From assembly GCA_030035585.1 (NCBI GenBank), contig CM057474.1:6246001-6310000 (forward strand): a stretch of 64,000 bases of DNA, written 5' to 3'. Position 1 is the first letter of the stretch, and each line of letters begins with the position of its first letter. The DNA is from Dugong dugon (Eukaryota; Chordata; Mammalia; Sirenia; Dugongidae). Made by a program: the position numbers and the translations under genes. Under the pieces are notes generated by a model that did not search any database, was not told the DNA's origin, and saw nothing but the letters and a program-made list of their open reading frames with translations. This document shows positions 20,641-31,979 of this stretch, piece by piece.

Positions 20641-22890
20641 CACTGGACCTTGCTTTGACCAAGAATTATTATATGTAATAAGTATTATGAGTATAATTAA
20701 TGCAACTCTCTGCCCTTGACGTGTACAAACAAAAAATTTCCCCTTCCTCTTTTCTTTCCCCTTCCTATTCTGAACAATTTGGTCCTCAAGCTATTAGATT
20801 GCATAGGATAAGGTAGGAATCCATGCCTGGAGTGGTAGGAAGGAGTTGTGGTGGGTTCAGGACGGTGCCCATGTAGGTGGGCTGCCCAGCACAGGCTGTC
20901 AGATCCTGAGCAGAGTGAGGATGGTACCTACCAGCATGTGGGGAGGAGACCTAGAGGACAGTGGGGTGTTAGAATCTGAGAAGTGTGAATAGGGCATCCA
21001 TAAGAATGGGCAAACTGATTTGGGGCACCAGAAGCCAAGTAGAGTGGGCTCTCTGGGCTGAGCAGAGTGAGGTGGTTGCCATATGGCAGAGCTGGCCTTG
21101 CGTGGGTTGTCAGAGTCTGAGCAGGATGTGTAGGGTGTCCACACAAAAGTGATGGCACAGCCGATTGTAGAGCATTAGAGTGGCGAAGGGGGTTTTTTCC
21201 TAGAGAGGACATGGTGCTAGTAATGAGAGGTTGGTTCAACAAAGTAGATTAATAATTATAATAAGACCAAATTGTCAAAAAGAAATTAAGAGACATAAAC
21301 CAGAATTAACTTCGTAGTATTGGACTGGATTTGGAGGTAACAGTGTAAATTTTTAAACATATATTATAGGTGTAGAAATATTCCCTAAGTCTCTCCACTG
21401 AGAGGACCTGGGAGCAATGACACTCCCATAGCAATAAGCACGTGTAGCATCCAGATCTTACCTTTAAAATAAAGGCTGGTGCAAGAAAAGTATAAGATAT
21501 TGTTCCAGAAAGCATGCAAGTGCTCAAAGGATAATGGGGATAAAACCAAATTACACAGGAAACAGCATGAAGGGTTTCCAAAGTGGGGCAATATGAGCAC
21601 CAGAAAAAATAATTACACTAATGGCTTATAACCCATTGAGTAAAGTAGGAAAACCATGAGTCTATATTGAAAATAATAAACAAACAAATAAATAAACACG
21701 GGTTTGATGAGGAATAGATACATAGTTTCTATCTCTCCAGAAAATACTTATTAATTACAAATGGAAAGCAAAAGTGAATTTATACTTGAGAAATTTGCCA
21801 GACATCATTTCAATCAAGTTATTAAAATGAAATCATCAGCAATGGACCAAACTGAAATTGTGTGTCCTCTGAGAGGATGCAATGAGAGGAACTCAGCCTC
21901 ACTCCTGTTGATACTCCTAATAATGTATAACTGGACTCTAAACGTGAGGAACATCAGATATTCTTGAATTGGATGTTCTTGTTGTTGTTGGGTGCCATCA
22001 AATTGCTTCCGACTCACAGAGACCCTATGTACAACAGAACAAAACGTTGCCCAGTCCTGAGCCACGCCCACAATCGTTGTTATGCTTGAGCCCATTGTTG
22101 CAGCCAGTTTGTCAATCCATCTCGTTGAGGGTCTTCTTTTTTTTTGCTGACCCTGTATTTCACCAAGCATGATGTCCTTCTCCAGGGACTGATCCCTCCT
22201 GAAAACATGTCCAAAATATGTAAGATGTAGTCTTGCCATCTTTGCTTCTAAGGAGCATTCTGGTTGGACTTCTTCCAAGACAGATTCGTTCGTTCTTTTC
22301 GCAGTCCACGGCATATTCGATATCTTTGCCAACGCTATAATTCAAATAAATCAATTCTTCTTCGATTTTCCTTGTTCATTGTCCAGCTTTTGCATGTGTA
22401 TGAGGTGATTGAAAATATCGTGGCTTGGGTCAGATGCACCTCAGTCCTAAAGTGAGGTCTTTGCTTTTCAACACTTTAAAGAGATCTTTTGCAGCAGATT
22501 TGGATACATCCTCCAAAACTGAATTGCTGAATATTCAAAAGTGCCAAGGTCATGGAAGTCCAAGAAAGACAGAGGAGTTGTTTCAGAGTGAAAGAGACAA
22601 AAGAGGCATGGTTATTACAGGCAATGTGTTATTCTGAGCTAAATTCTTTTGCTACAAAGGACACTTTTGGGACATAGTGAAACTTGAGGGTTAGTTGGTA
22701 GTGAGGTATCAGTGTTAATTTCTGCTTATATAGTGGTGATGTAAGAGAGTGTCCATGCTTGTAGGAAATACACGCTGAAGTACTAGGGAGGGACAGAGCT
22801 CCTGACTGGTGGCTTATTCTCAGATTATTCAGGAAAAAAGTTCTATGTATTATACTGGCAATTATTTTGGAAAGCACAGAAATGCATTAA
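20640..22890 (+). mobile_element. Old L1M LINE 5' region, split by RTE copy 3
   Basis: The left part has a G-rich tract with repeated 'gagcagagtgagg' and 'gtcagagtctgagcagga' motifs (20898-21150). It continues through 'ggactggatttggaggtaac' to 'gaggaacatcagatatt'. After the RTE insertion it resumes at 22500 with 'aagtgccaaggtcatggaag' and 'aagaaagacagaggagttgt', which I recognise as the 5' non-coding region of old mammalian L1M elements. The join across the insertion is continuous. Subfamily not assigned. The left edge is uncertain. Confidence 0.55.
21975..22499 (-). mobile_element. RTE-clade LINE, copy 3, 3' end
   Basis: This minus-strand 525-bp 3' fragment opens with 'ttgttgttgttgggtgccat' (tail complement) and holds the C-terminal coding region. 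The minus-strand frame at 21814-22332 includes 'LHLTYFGHVFRRDQSLEKDIM' (short of the full motif) and 'RPSTRWIDKLAATMGS', matching the C-terminus of copy 2. A short ttggat repeat at 21969-21974 and 22500-22505 may be its target duplication. It is a dead copy. Confidence 0.75.
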
Positions 22891-23017
22891 ATCAGGGCCA
22901 ACTCTATCCTACATGGCTTATTTTCATGAATGAGTAAAAGTCACTCCCCTTTACCTCCACCCCAGGGTACGTACAGTGTCTCCCACGTGACCTGGCTTAG
23001 CAGAACTTTTCGAGGTT

Positions 23018-23225
23018 TTTGGAGTCCTTGAGTGGTGCGGATGATTAACAGGCCTGCCTGCTAACTGGAATGTTGGACATTCTAGTCCACCCAGAGGCAC
23101 TTTGAAACAATTGCTGGAATCTACTTCCAAAACAATCAGCCACTGAAAACCGTATGAAGCATCATTCTACTCTGATACACATGGGGTTGCCATAAGTCGG
23201 TATCGACTGGACTGCAGCTGGCACC
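23018..23225 (+). repeat. AfroSINE, second lineage (type B)
   Basis: Head 'ggagtccttgagtggtgcgg', then 'cctgcctgctaactggaatg' and a middle with 'cacccagaggcactttga'. The tail is 'gttgccataagtcggtatcg' and 'actggactgcagctggcac'. The middle with the 'gaggcac' motif marks the second SINE lineage, also seen at 28661, 40985, 58650 and 60946. Confidence 0.75.
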
Positions 23226-24340
23226 GTGCATGAATTCCAAACCCCAGTGTGCCTTACTTAACCCTATCCCTTTGTGCAGTTTGTAAACTATATAACCATA
23301 CACGTAGCCTGCATTAAAAAAGAATGTTTTCTGGAGAATCTTTTATGAAGAAACAGAGATCTACAGTAATTTATTTAAAAGAGAAACTAATTTTTAAAAT
23401 TTACTTTGAAATATTTCTGAAATCATTAGTAACATTTGAATTGTCATTTACCTACAAGGCTTTGGTTTATTTAAATGAGATTCTCACTTGTTAAGCAGAG
23501 AATACAAATTATGCTGGAGTCAGTTATTTTCACATAGTATGTGTAGGAAAGAGAAGTACCTATTAGAGATATTAACAATATTCTGTTTGCCATGATTTTG
23601 ATTTGTTCAAATACATTTAATTACAAATATAAATTATATACACAGTTTAGAAATAAAGTAGTAATTTAAGGATTAACTGTGAGTCAAAATAATTTGTCTA
23701 GTCTAGCAACAATAATTTAATTGTAAGTTGTTCAGAGAAGTGTACACAACACACAATAAATATTTATTATGTGATGAATGTGACAAAGAATTTAACAGTT
23801 TGGCAAACATTTGTGCATTGGAAGCCTTTATTATTTGCTTAGACATGGAGTTAATTTATGATAAAATAATTAAAACCTAACACAATCTCTATTTCCGAGT
23901 TTGTATTTTTAGATGTTAGTTATGTAGTACTTTTATCATGAAATGAAGTATGAAACAGAAGAGCTCAATTTTTGTTTATTTATTTTTTGTTTACCCCCTA
24001 CAAACCCAATGGAGCATTAATTCCTAGAAGGAATATTTTTTGCATTCTGAATCAATCTTTGCAAAGCTTTATAAAGTTAAACCCACTCAAGTGAGCTATC
24101 CCGTGTTTGAATTGCCCCTAAATCGTTGGTCTCCTGACTTCATTGACTTTTGATTCTAACCGGAAATAAATGCCTAAACTGTTAGCTCAAGATTATCACC
24201 TACATGCACCTTGGAAAGCTTACCTCTTCAGAATCCATCACAACCTCCTTGCTTCCTAAGCTGTCCATTCTTGCAGGTGCTTTTAAGTTGAATATTTCTG
24301 AGTCCAACTCTTACAATCTCTGTGAGGTTTAACTATGCAG
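23226..24340. other. AT-rich unassigned stretch
   Basis: About 1.1 kb with no coding frame, young insertion or repeat that I can name. Confidence 0.3.
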
Positions 24341-24349
24341 GTATGGAAG

Positions 24350-24398
24350 ACTCGGCCACCAGTATGAGTTGGAATCAACTCAGCGGCAACGAGTTTAT
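24350..24398 (+). repeat. AfroSINE/RTE tail fragment
   Basis: The 'gtatgagttggaatcaactc' and 'agcggcaacgagttt' segment matches the common SINE 3' tail only. The head and middle are absent, so this is a 5'-truncated copy. Confidence 0.5.
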
Positions 24399-24469
24399 TG
24401 ATGTCAAAAGACTGAACAGGAATCTTCTCTCCAAATCCCTCAAATAAATATATAAATTCCACATTTACC

Positions 24470-25095
24470 AGGGTATGTCTCTGGTTTTATCCTCATTAGG
24501 TACATTTTTAAATATGTCCTAAATTATTTTGGGGGATAAATTCCTAGAAGAGCAATTGTTCTATCAAAGCTTTGAGAATTTTGATTAAGACTATTGCAAA
24601 ATTGCCATCCAGAAAATTGTACTTATTACATTTTCATCAGTGAAGAATCAGAGAGCTTATTATTCCATAAATGTACCAACATTTGATAGCATCATTTTTA
24701 ACATTTCTGTTTTTAATAGAGAGATAAAAGAATTTGCTTACTGAATAATTTTAATTTCTTTATTTACCAGCACAGGTGACCTTTTTATTTATTTATATTT
24801 TAATATGCCTGCTGGAGATTTAAATTTCCTTTTTTCAATAATTGTTGGTTCATAATTTATATCCTTTTTCTATCAAAATGTTTGACTTATTTTCATATAT
24901 TCAGATGAATCCCTTATATTAATTAACTAACAAACACATATAAATATGAAGATTTTCTGAGGGCAATATTTGACTTTTAATTGTATTTTTATGTTGGTTT
25001 TTACAATTTAATAAAGGCCTTCATTACTCCCAGTATACATAATATTCATCCATAATTTTCCTGTAGTACTTTTTGATTTTACTTTTTTTTAAATA
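24470..25095 (-). mobile_element. Old L1M LINE fragment, minus strand
   Basis: Plus-strand reading shows 'aaattcctagaagagcaatt', 'caaaattgccatccagaaaa' and 'catttgatagcatc', the complement of the well-known L1M ORF2 C-terminal region. It is strongly diverged, with no open frame. Edges are approximate. Confidence 0.6.
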
Positions 25096-25199
25096 TTAAA
25101 TTGTTAATCTACAGAATTCCAACAAAGTTAGCTACTTAACTCAAACCATTTATGGAATAATCCATTCATTTACTTCTTTACTTTTCTCTGTCTAAATCT

Positions 25200-25875
25200 C
25201 ATGCAGCCCCATTCCTTTGAATAGCATCTGTAAACTGATGACTCACTAACTTAAATCTCCCCCCAGCTCTTTCCTTCCAGGGCCAAACACATGTTCAAAT
25301 GCCTCCTTGACATTCCTAATTATAGGCAAACTAAAAATGCCCAAAATAAAGCTCATGATTATTTCTGCCAGTGTAAGTAAAAGAAGTTTCTTTCACCAGG
25401 CTCTTCCATCTCATAAAATAATAGCACAAGCAAGGGTCATTTTTGATTCTTCCATTGCCTACACCCAACAAATCCAACCCAACAAGCTACCTTGTCAAAT
25501 CTATCTCAAACACATATCTTGAATTCGCCTACTTCTTTTTGAATCGTTCGGTTTCACTATCGTCCGAATCACTATCATTATTTAGCCAGATACCGCGGTA
25601 GCCTCTTAAATGTTTCCACTGTTGTCTTCACTAATGCCTTTTGCATACGGAAGTCAGCTTCATTTTTATTCTCATTCTTTCTTGCCTTGTTGTTAAATTA
25701 TTTACTCCCCTGTTCTCTTCACCCTTTTTATTTTCAGGACTCAGATTAATCATACCTCCTCAGAAAAGCCATTTGGCGTAACCCCTCTGAAGACCCACAC
25801 ACCATGCCTTTAATCAGTGTTTGCTTTCTATTATGTTATGTTATTTCCCTCACAACACTTATTCTCGGTATTACG
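25200..25875 (+). mobile_element. L2 LINE 3' fragment
   Basis: Contains L2-like blocks: 'tcttccattgcctacaccca', 'tctatctcaaacacatatct', 'ccgcggtagcctcttaaatg', and near its end 'cctcctcagaaaagccattt' followed by 'cacaacacttattctcggta'. The order fits the L2 3' coding end and UTR. The copy is old and diverged. The left edge is uncertain. Confidence 0.55.
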
Positions 25876-26039
25876 GCTGCATCAGCAGTGTTCATTCCAT
25901 TGTTTTCTTGCGTTACGGATATGTATTTCATAAAATTAAAGGTTTGGAGATTTGGGGGCTCTGGTTGGTCTATAAACAGGATAAAATTAAAATTGTTTTG
26001 GGAATCAGCATGGAACCTTGGTCTAAGCATAAACCTTGA

Positions 26040-26330
26040 AGTCATTGTTCTCTTCTCTTCTTGTCTCATACCTAGCACTCAGTTGATCAGTGACTCCTGC
26101 TGACTCTTCCTTAAAAACACATTCAGAAAGCCAACCTCTTCTTGGACCCCTGCTGTACCTCTGTTTCAGGCCACCATTATATCCTACCTGGATTATTAAA
26201 GTAGCCTATTAATAGCTCTCTTTGCTTCTGCCTTGCCCTCTTAAAAAATATTTTCAGCACATCAACCAAGGGATAATTTTAAAATGCCAATCTTATCTGA
26301 TACATTGAATTCATGTTAAAAATATTCATT
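26040..26330 (+). mobile_element. L2 LINE fragment, second piece
   Basis: The blocks 'caggccaccattatatccta', 'cctggattattaaagtagcc' and 'tattaatagctctctttgct' match the L2 segment that precedes the part seen at 25200-25875. This is therefore a second, partly overlapping L2 copy rather than a continuation. Confidence 0.6.
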
Positions 26331-26870
26331 CTGTAGGAGCCCTTATCTTTAAGGTTCTTCACTATAGGGTGTCTGATATGAGAGGATTATACTATTCCTC
26401 CCACTTATGTCAGCTTGGTCATATTATTTGATTTGGAAAATGGAACGTAAGTATAAGTGACTTTTGTTACTTCTAAGCAGAAGCCTGAAGAAACATCGCA
26501 TGACTTTATCACGTCTGTCATAATACCATCCCCAGAGACCACTCTCCAGAACTACAGCTGCTGACAAACTTTTTAGTTTTGGGTTCCCCAAGAGTAAAAC
26601 CTGAGACAAGGATTGGGAAAATAATAGTTCATTTGGCAATTAATTCACAGGCAGCAGGAAAGCGATAGAGGAGGGTGTGCCACAGCAAATGAGTCAAAGC
26701 CTATAAAGCATCCATTATTGAAGTGATTGATGTAGTGTACAACTAAGACTTACTTCCATTAGAAACTCTGTGAGGAACCATGTAAAATGAACCTCAGGAT
26801 CATCTTTCAGAAGGACAAGAGACTGGGGTGTCATTTGCTGCCGCTTCTCATTCATTATTTGGGGCTTCTA
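26331..26870. other. Unassigned stretch
   Basis: Non-coding, with no repeat recognised. The open frame on the minus strand at 26424-26639 shows no domain. Confidence 0.3.
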
Positions 26871-26876
26871 CTAGGC

Positions 26877-27848
26877 CAAAAATGTTTACATTCTAGTCCC
26901 CAGAACCTGTGAATATGTTAGACATAGTACAAGAGAAATAAAGTTACAGATTAAATTAATGCTGCTAATCGGTTTACCTTAAAATAGGGCGATATGCTGG
27001 ATTATCCATGTGGACCGAATGTAATTACAAATTACAAGTGGAAAAGGAAAGTAGAAACGAGTGTCAGAGTAAGGCACTGTGAGAAGGACTTGACCAGCCA
27101 TCGCTGGCTGGAATTCAGGCAGTCTCTAGAAAGTGTAAAAGACTGAGAAAGATATTCTTCCCTATAGCCTCTAGAAAGAGCATAACTCTACCCACTCTTC
27201 GATTGTAACCCAGTGTCCTCATTATCTAGTGCTGCTATAACAGAAATACCAAAAGTAGATGGCTTCTACAAACAAATTTATTCTCTCAGTCTAGTAGGCT
27301 AGAAGTCCATATTCTGGGCGTCAGCTCCAGGGGAAGGTTTTCTCCCTCTGTTGGCTCTGGAGGAAGGTCCTTGTCATCAATCTTCTCCTGGACTAGGACC
27401 TTCTAAATGCAGGGACCCCAGGGTCCAAAGAACACGCTCTGCTCCTGGCACTACTTTCTTGGTGGTATGAGGTTCCCATGTCTCTCTGCTTGCTTCTCTC
27501 TTTTATATCTCAAAAGAAATTGGTTTAAAACGCAACCTAATCTTGTAGATTGAGTCCTGCCTCATTAACATAGCTGCCTCTAATCCTGCCTCATTAACAT
27601 CATAGAGATAGAATCTACATGTTTGAAAATCACATCAGATGACAAAATGGTGGACAATCACAATACTAGAAATTATGGCTTAGCCAAGTTGACACACATT
27701 TATGGGGGACACAATTCAATCCATGACACCCAGTGAGCACCATTTCAGACTTCTGGTCTCTAGAACTATAAGATAAAAGATTTGTGTTGTTTTAAGTCAC
27801 TAAGATGAAGGTAATTTGTTATAGCAGCAGGAGGAAATTAGTACAAGG
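26877..27848 (+). mobile_element. MLT1-type LTR, split by a younger LTR
   Basis: The left part (26877-27213) has 'cattctagtccccagaacct', 'gtgaatatgttagacatagt' and 'ggatta...gtggaccgaatgtaa', the MLT1 layout. The right part (27729-27848) has 'cttctggtctctagaactat' and 'aagataaaagatttgtgttg' and ends 'gttatagcagcaggaggaaa'. Removing the inserted LTR and one copy of its 5-bp duplication restores one MLT1. Confidence 0.7.
27214..27728 (-). mobile_element. Solo LTR, same family as 10563-11085, minus strand
   Basis: A 515-bp LTR with ends tgtcct...atgaca, flanked by a perfect 5-bp target duplication, cccag (27209-27213 and 27729-27733). Minus-strand reading shows the family start 'tgtcatggattgaattgtgt', a TATA-like 'gagatataaaag' and an AATAAA near the 3' end. 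No internal sequence is present, so this is a solo LTR left by LTR-LTR recombination. Confidence 0.9.
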
Positions 27849-27849
27849 G

Positions 27850-28605
27850 TTATCTTGAGACCAGCCTTGTGTTTGCACTAAGTGGGCTCTCGTGTTTTAA
27901 GAGAAATCCCTGAGGCAGAAAAGTAGAGAAAAGTAACATATGCTTATATTAAGATACTCTCAGAGTGCATGGGAATCATTCACCGCAACTCCAAGTAAAA
28001 TCAGAGGTAGCCTGAGGGTGTGACGTAGTGCACCAAAATCTGCTTATATACGTTTATGTCCTCTTTATGGTGGATGTGAAGAAACTCGCTCATTCATTCA
28101 TTCATAACTGTTATTTAAATGACTGATAAGTAGATGGGATTTAATGAGTTATTACAATGTTTTATAATCCCTAGAAGGAAATTCTGCATAGGATTATTTT
28201 ATGCCACTAGTGTACCGTTTATAAACTAAACACACTTCTAAAAGTGCCAGAAATTGTAATGGGGAACAATTGCATGTCTTTTCCACATGTGAAAAATTAG
28301 AGCTGCATGAGAAATGACATAATGATCAAGTTAGAACAATTTGCACAAATGTGCTAGAGGCAACAAAAACTTGAAAATTTGAGCAGGGAATTTACTTGAT
28401 TTGTTACTCTCAGAGTTCATTAAAATGTCTTTTAAAACAAGATACCAAGACCAAAAATAAAAACTGGTGGATTTTATTTTTTAAAAAATGATTTTTGTGG
28501 CCCATAAGTCATAAATAACAGTAAATGATAAATTATTGTATGAGAAAAATAGAATAAATGCTAAATCAGGGTGATTACTACACTTAATAATATAAAGTAT
28601 TCCCA
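27850..28605. other. Unassigned stretch
   Basis: AT-rich and non-coding. No repeat or RNA gene is recognised. Confidence 0.3.
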
Positions 28606-28609
28606 ACAT

Positions 28610-29480
28610 CCCACTGGAAATGGGCAAAGTAAAGAAAGGAAAATTTATACAAAAGAAGTATTGTTGTTAGCTACTGTTGAGTCAATTCCAACTCATGGTG
28701 ACCTCCTGTGTGCAGAGTAAAACTGCTCCTGCTCCGTAGGGTCTTCAAGGAAGCAAATTACCAGGCCTGTGTCCCGAGGCACCTGTGGGTGGGTTTGAAC
28801 TGCCAACTTTTTGGCTAGTAGTCCAAATGCTGAACTGTTTGCACCACCCAGGGACTCCAAAAGAAGTATAGATGGCAAAAAAATGTAAAAAAAAAAAAAA
28901 ATTCAGCCTCATTACTAGTCAGTCAAAGAAATGAAAATTAAAAAAATAATAAAATATATCTTAATCTGTAGTATTATGAATGAAAATCATTGATAATGTC
29001 AAGTGTTAAAGAGAATGAAGGAAGTGTGCATTCTAGTACACTGGGATTATAAATTCATATATCTTTTAAAGAAGGCAATCTAGGAGATTGTACAAAAATG
29101 TAAAATGTTCATGCCCTTTGATATAAAAATTCAACTTAACGGAATGTATTATAATGAAATAATGACACTCCACAAAAGTATATGTACAAACATATTCAGT
29201 ACATTATTGTTCATAGCAGAGAAAACTTGCATTCAATCTAAACGTTCACTAATAAATAATTTTTTAAATACCTAATTGAATTTCTTCACATAATGGCATA
29301 ATAATTATTATTAAATATGTTGTAGATATGTGTTTGTATATGAATACACTGCACTGGCTATGACCCAGTAGAGAGGATTAGCAGTGATTTGGAGGGTATA
29401 TTCTGTATATCCTATGATGAATTATAGTACTTTAATGTAAAATATATATTAATTTTATAATAAGTAAAAACTAGCTATTG
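28610..29480 (+). mobile_element. Old L1M LINE 3' part, split by an AfroSINE
   Basis: The left segment 'ctggaaatgggcaaagtaaa' and the segment after the SINE, 'cagcctcattactagtcagt' and 'caaagaaatgaaaattaaaa', form the L1M ORF2 C-terminal region. It continues with 'tgttcatgccctttgatata', 'gttcatagcagagaaaactt' and 'aatctaaacgttcactaata'. All reading frames are broken. It is a plus-strand copy. Confidence 0.7.
28661..28858 (-). repeat. AfroSINE, type B, inside an L1M
   Basis: Reverse copy: tail complement 'ttgttgttagctactgttga', then 'gtcaattccaactcatggtg', the type B middle 'cccgaggcacctgtgggtgg', and head complement 'gcaccacccagggactcc'. It has a perfect 10-bp target duplication, aaaagaagta (28651-28660 and 28859-28868). 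Confidence 0.9.
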
Positions 29481-29826
29481 TATTTTGAGAATAAGGAAAC
29501 AAATTGAAGTTTGTAGGTGGGTCTCAAAGCAAGAAACAGTAAGGCTTGAAGGGTGGAAAATAAATTCTTTTTACTATATGTGTGCTTTTTGCTGGCTCAT
29601 TGACCTCTAGATTCTTGACAGATGATGAGAGCAGAAAAAGGGCCTACTTAGTGGAAGTTAGAAAATCTTATTGAGCCATAGGGATAGAATGAAGGTACAT
29701 AGAGACAGAGTTCTGAGGTGGAGGAAATGTGAAGACACATTGGCTTTGACAATTTAGGACATGATTAATTTATTTCTAAAATGTAAGAGGGCTTACAAAT
29801 ACAGATAGAATATAATGCAGTCAGAG
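29481..29826. other. Unassigned stretch before L1 copy B
   Basis: Non-coding, with no repeat recognised. It ends where L1 ORF2 homology begins. Confidence 0.3.
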
Positions 29827-31771
29827 AATCCACAAAATCAAAAACAGAATAAATCCTTCAGATCCAAAATGAGAGTTTTTATCATGGATGAATGTTGTAC
29901 TTTGTCAAATGCCTTTTCTGCATCAATTGATAAGATCATGTGGTTCTTATCTTTTGTTTTATTTATGTGATGGATTACACTGATTGTTTTTCTAATGTTG
30001 AACCATTCCTGTATACCTGGTATGAATCCCACTTGGTCATGATGAATTATTTTTTTGATATGTTGTTGAATTCTATTGGCTAGAATTTTGTTGAAGATTT
30101 TTGTGTCTATGTTCTTGAGGGATATTGATCTTTTTTTGTGGTGTCTTTACCTGGTTTGGTATCAGGGTTATGCTGGCTTCATAGAATGAGTTTGGGAGTA
30201 TTCCATTCTTCTTTATGCTTTGAAGTGCTTTTAGTAGTAGTGGTGTTAACTCTTCTCTGAAAGTTTGGTAGAATTCTCCAGTGAAGCTGTCAGGGCCGGG
30301 GCTTTTTTTGTTGGGAGTTTTTTAATTACCATTTCAATCTCTTCTTTTGTTATAGGTTTATTTAGTTGTTCTACTTCTGTTTGTGTTAGTTTAGGTAGGT
30401 AGTGATTTTCTAGAAATTTTTCCATTTCCTCTAGGTTTTCATATTTGTTAGAGTATAATTTTTCACAGTATTCTGTTATGGTCTCTTGTGATATTGCCCA
30501 TTTGATTTCTTATTTGGGTTATTTGCTGCCTCTCCTGTTTTTCTTTTGTCAGTTTGGCCAATGGTTCATTGATTTTGTTGGTCTTTTCAAAAATCAACTC
30601 TTTCAGTTGTTTTCCTATTCTCTATTTCATTTATTTCTGCTCTAACTTTTAGTATTTCCTTTCTTCTGGCACCCTGGGCTTCTTTTGCTGCTCTCTTTCT
30701 ATTTGTTCAAGTTGTAGGTTTAGTGTTTTGATTTTGGCCCTTTCCTCATTTTGGATATATGTATTTATTGCTATAAATTGACCTCTGAGCACTGCTTTTG
30801 CTGTGTCCCAAAGGTTCTTGTAGGGTGTGTTTTCATTCTCATTTAATTCTGTGAATTTCTTTATTCTGTCCTTGATTTCTTCTAAGACCCAGTAGTTTTT
30901 CAGCAAGATGTTGTTCAGTTTCCATGTATTTGATTTTGTTTTCTTGCTTTTTCTGTTATTGATTTGTACTTTTATGACATTATGGTCAGAAAAGATGCTT
31001 TGTAATATTTCAATATTTTGGATTCTGTTAAGGCTTGCTTTGTGGCCTGATATGTGGTCTATTCTGGAGAATGTTCCATGTGCATTAGAAAAGAAAATAC
31101 ACTTGGCTGCTGTTCGGTGAAGTGTTCTGTATATTTCTATGAGGTCAAGTTGGTTGATTGTGGCATTTAGATCTTCCGTGTCCTTATTGAGCTTCTTTCT
31201 GGATGTTCTGTCCTTCACCGAAAGTGGTGTGTTGAAGTTTCCTTCTATCTTTGTGGAGCTGTCTATCTCTCTTTTCAATGCTGTTAGAGTTTGTTTTATG
31301 TATTTTGGAGCCCTGTCATTGGGTGCATAAATATTTATTATGGTTATATTCTTCTGATGTATTGACTCTTTAATCATTATATAGTGTCCTTCCTTATCCT
31401 TTGTGGTGGATTTTGCTTTAAAGTCTATTTTATCAGAGATTAATATTGTTACTCCTGCTCTTTTTTGATTGTTGTTTGCTTGATATATTTTTTTACATCC
31501 TTTGAGTTTTAGTTTGTTTGTGTCTTTGAGTCTAAGTTGTCTCTTGTAGGCAGGATATAGATGGATCATGTTTTTTATCCATTCTGCCACTCTCTGTCTC
31601 TTTATTGGTGCATTTAGTCCATTTACATTCAGGATATTTGTTGATAGGTATGAGTTCTGTGCTGTCATTTTGATGTATTTTTGTGTGTGTGTTGTTGATA
31701 GTTTCTTTGTTCCACTTAATTTTCTGTGCTGAGTCATTTTTCTTTATGTATTTTCTTTTAATGTTTTTCAT
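29827..31771 (-). pseudogene. L1 copy B ORF2 remnant (endonuclease, partial reverse transcriptase)
   Basis: The longest open frame in the window (30649-31737, 362 codons) covers most of the endonuclease: '[19 protein letters not shown]', '[16 protein letters not shown]', '[19 protein letters not shown]', '[10 protein letters not shown]', and late '[11 protein letters not shown]' and '[11 protein letters not shown]'. In the NFNTPLS motif the catalytic Asp is replaced by Asn. The 'CLQET' motif with the catalytic Glu lies only in the overlapping frame 31532-31771, so a frameshift falls near 31560. The minus frame at 29838-30032 has '[15 protein letters not shown]', the reverse-transcriptase motif A. 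YADD and the C-terminus are lost. Confidence 0.85.
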
Positions 31772-31979
31772 TGTTGTTGATTTTATATTTGCTGAGTCTT
31801 TATGTTTTTCTTTGTTTTTTATTTTGATGTGTAGGGTTGTTAATTTCCTTTGTGGTTATCTTAATATTTACCTCTATTTTTCTAAGTTTAAACCAATCTT
31901 TTATTTCTTGATATTGCCTTGGCTTCCTCTCCATATGAAAGTTCTGTAACTAAATTACTTAGTCCTTCTTTTTTGTTTT

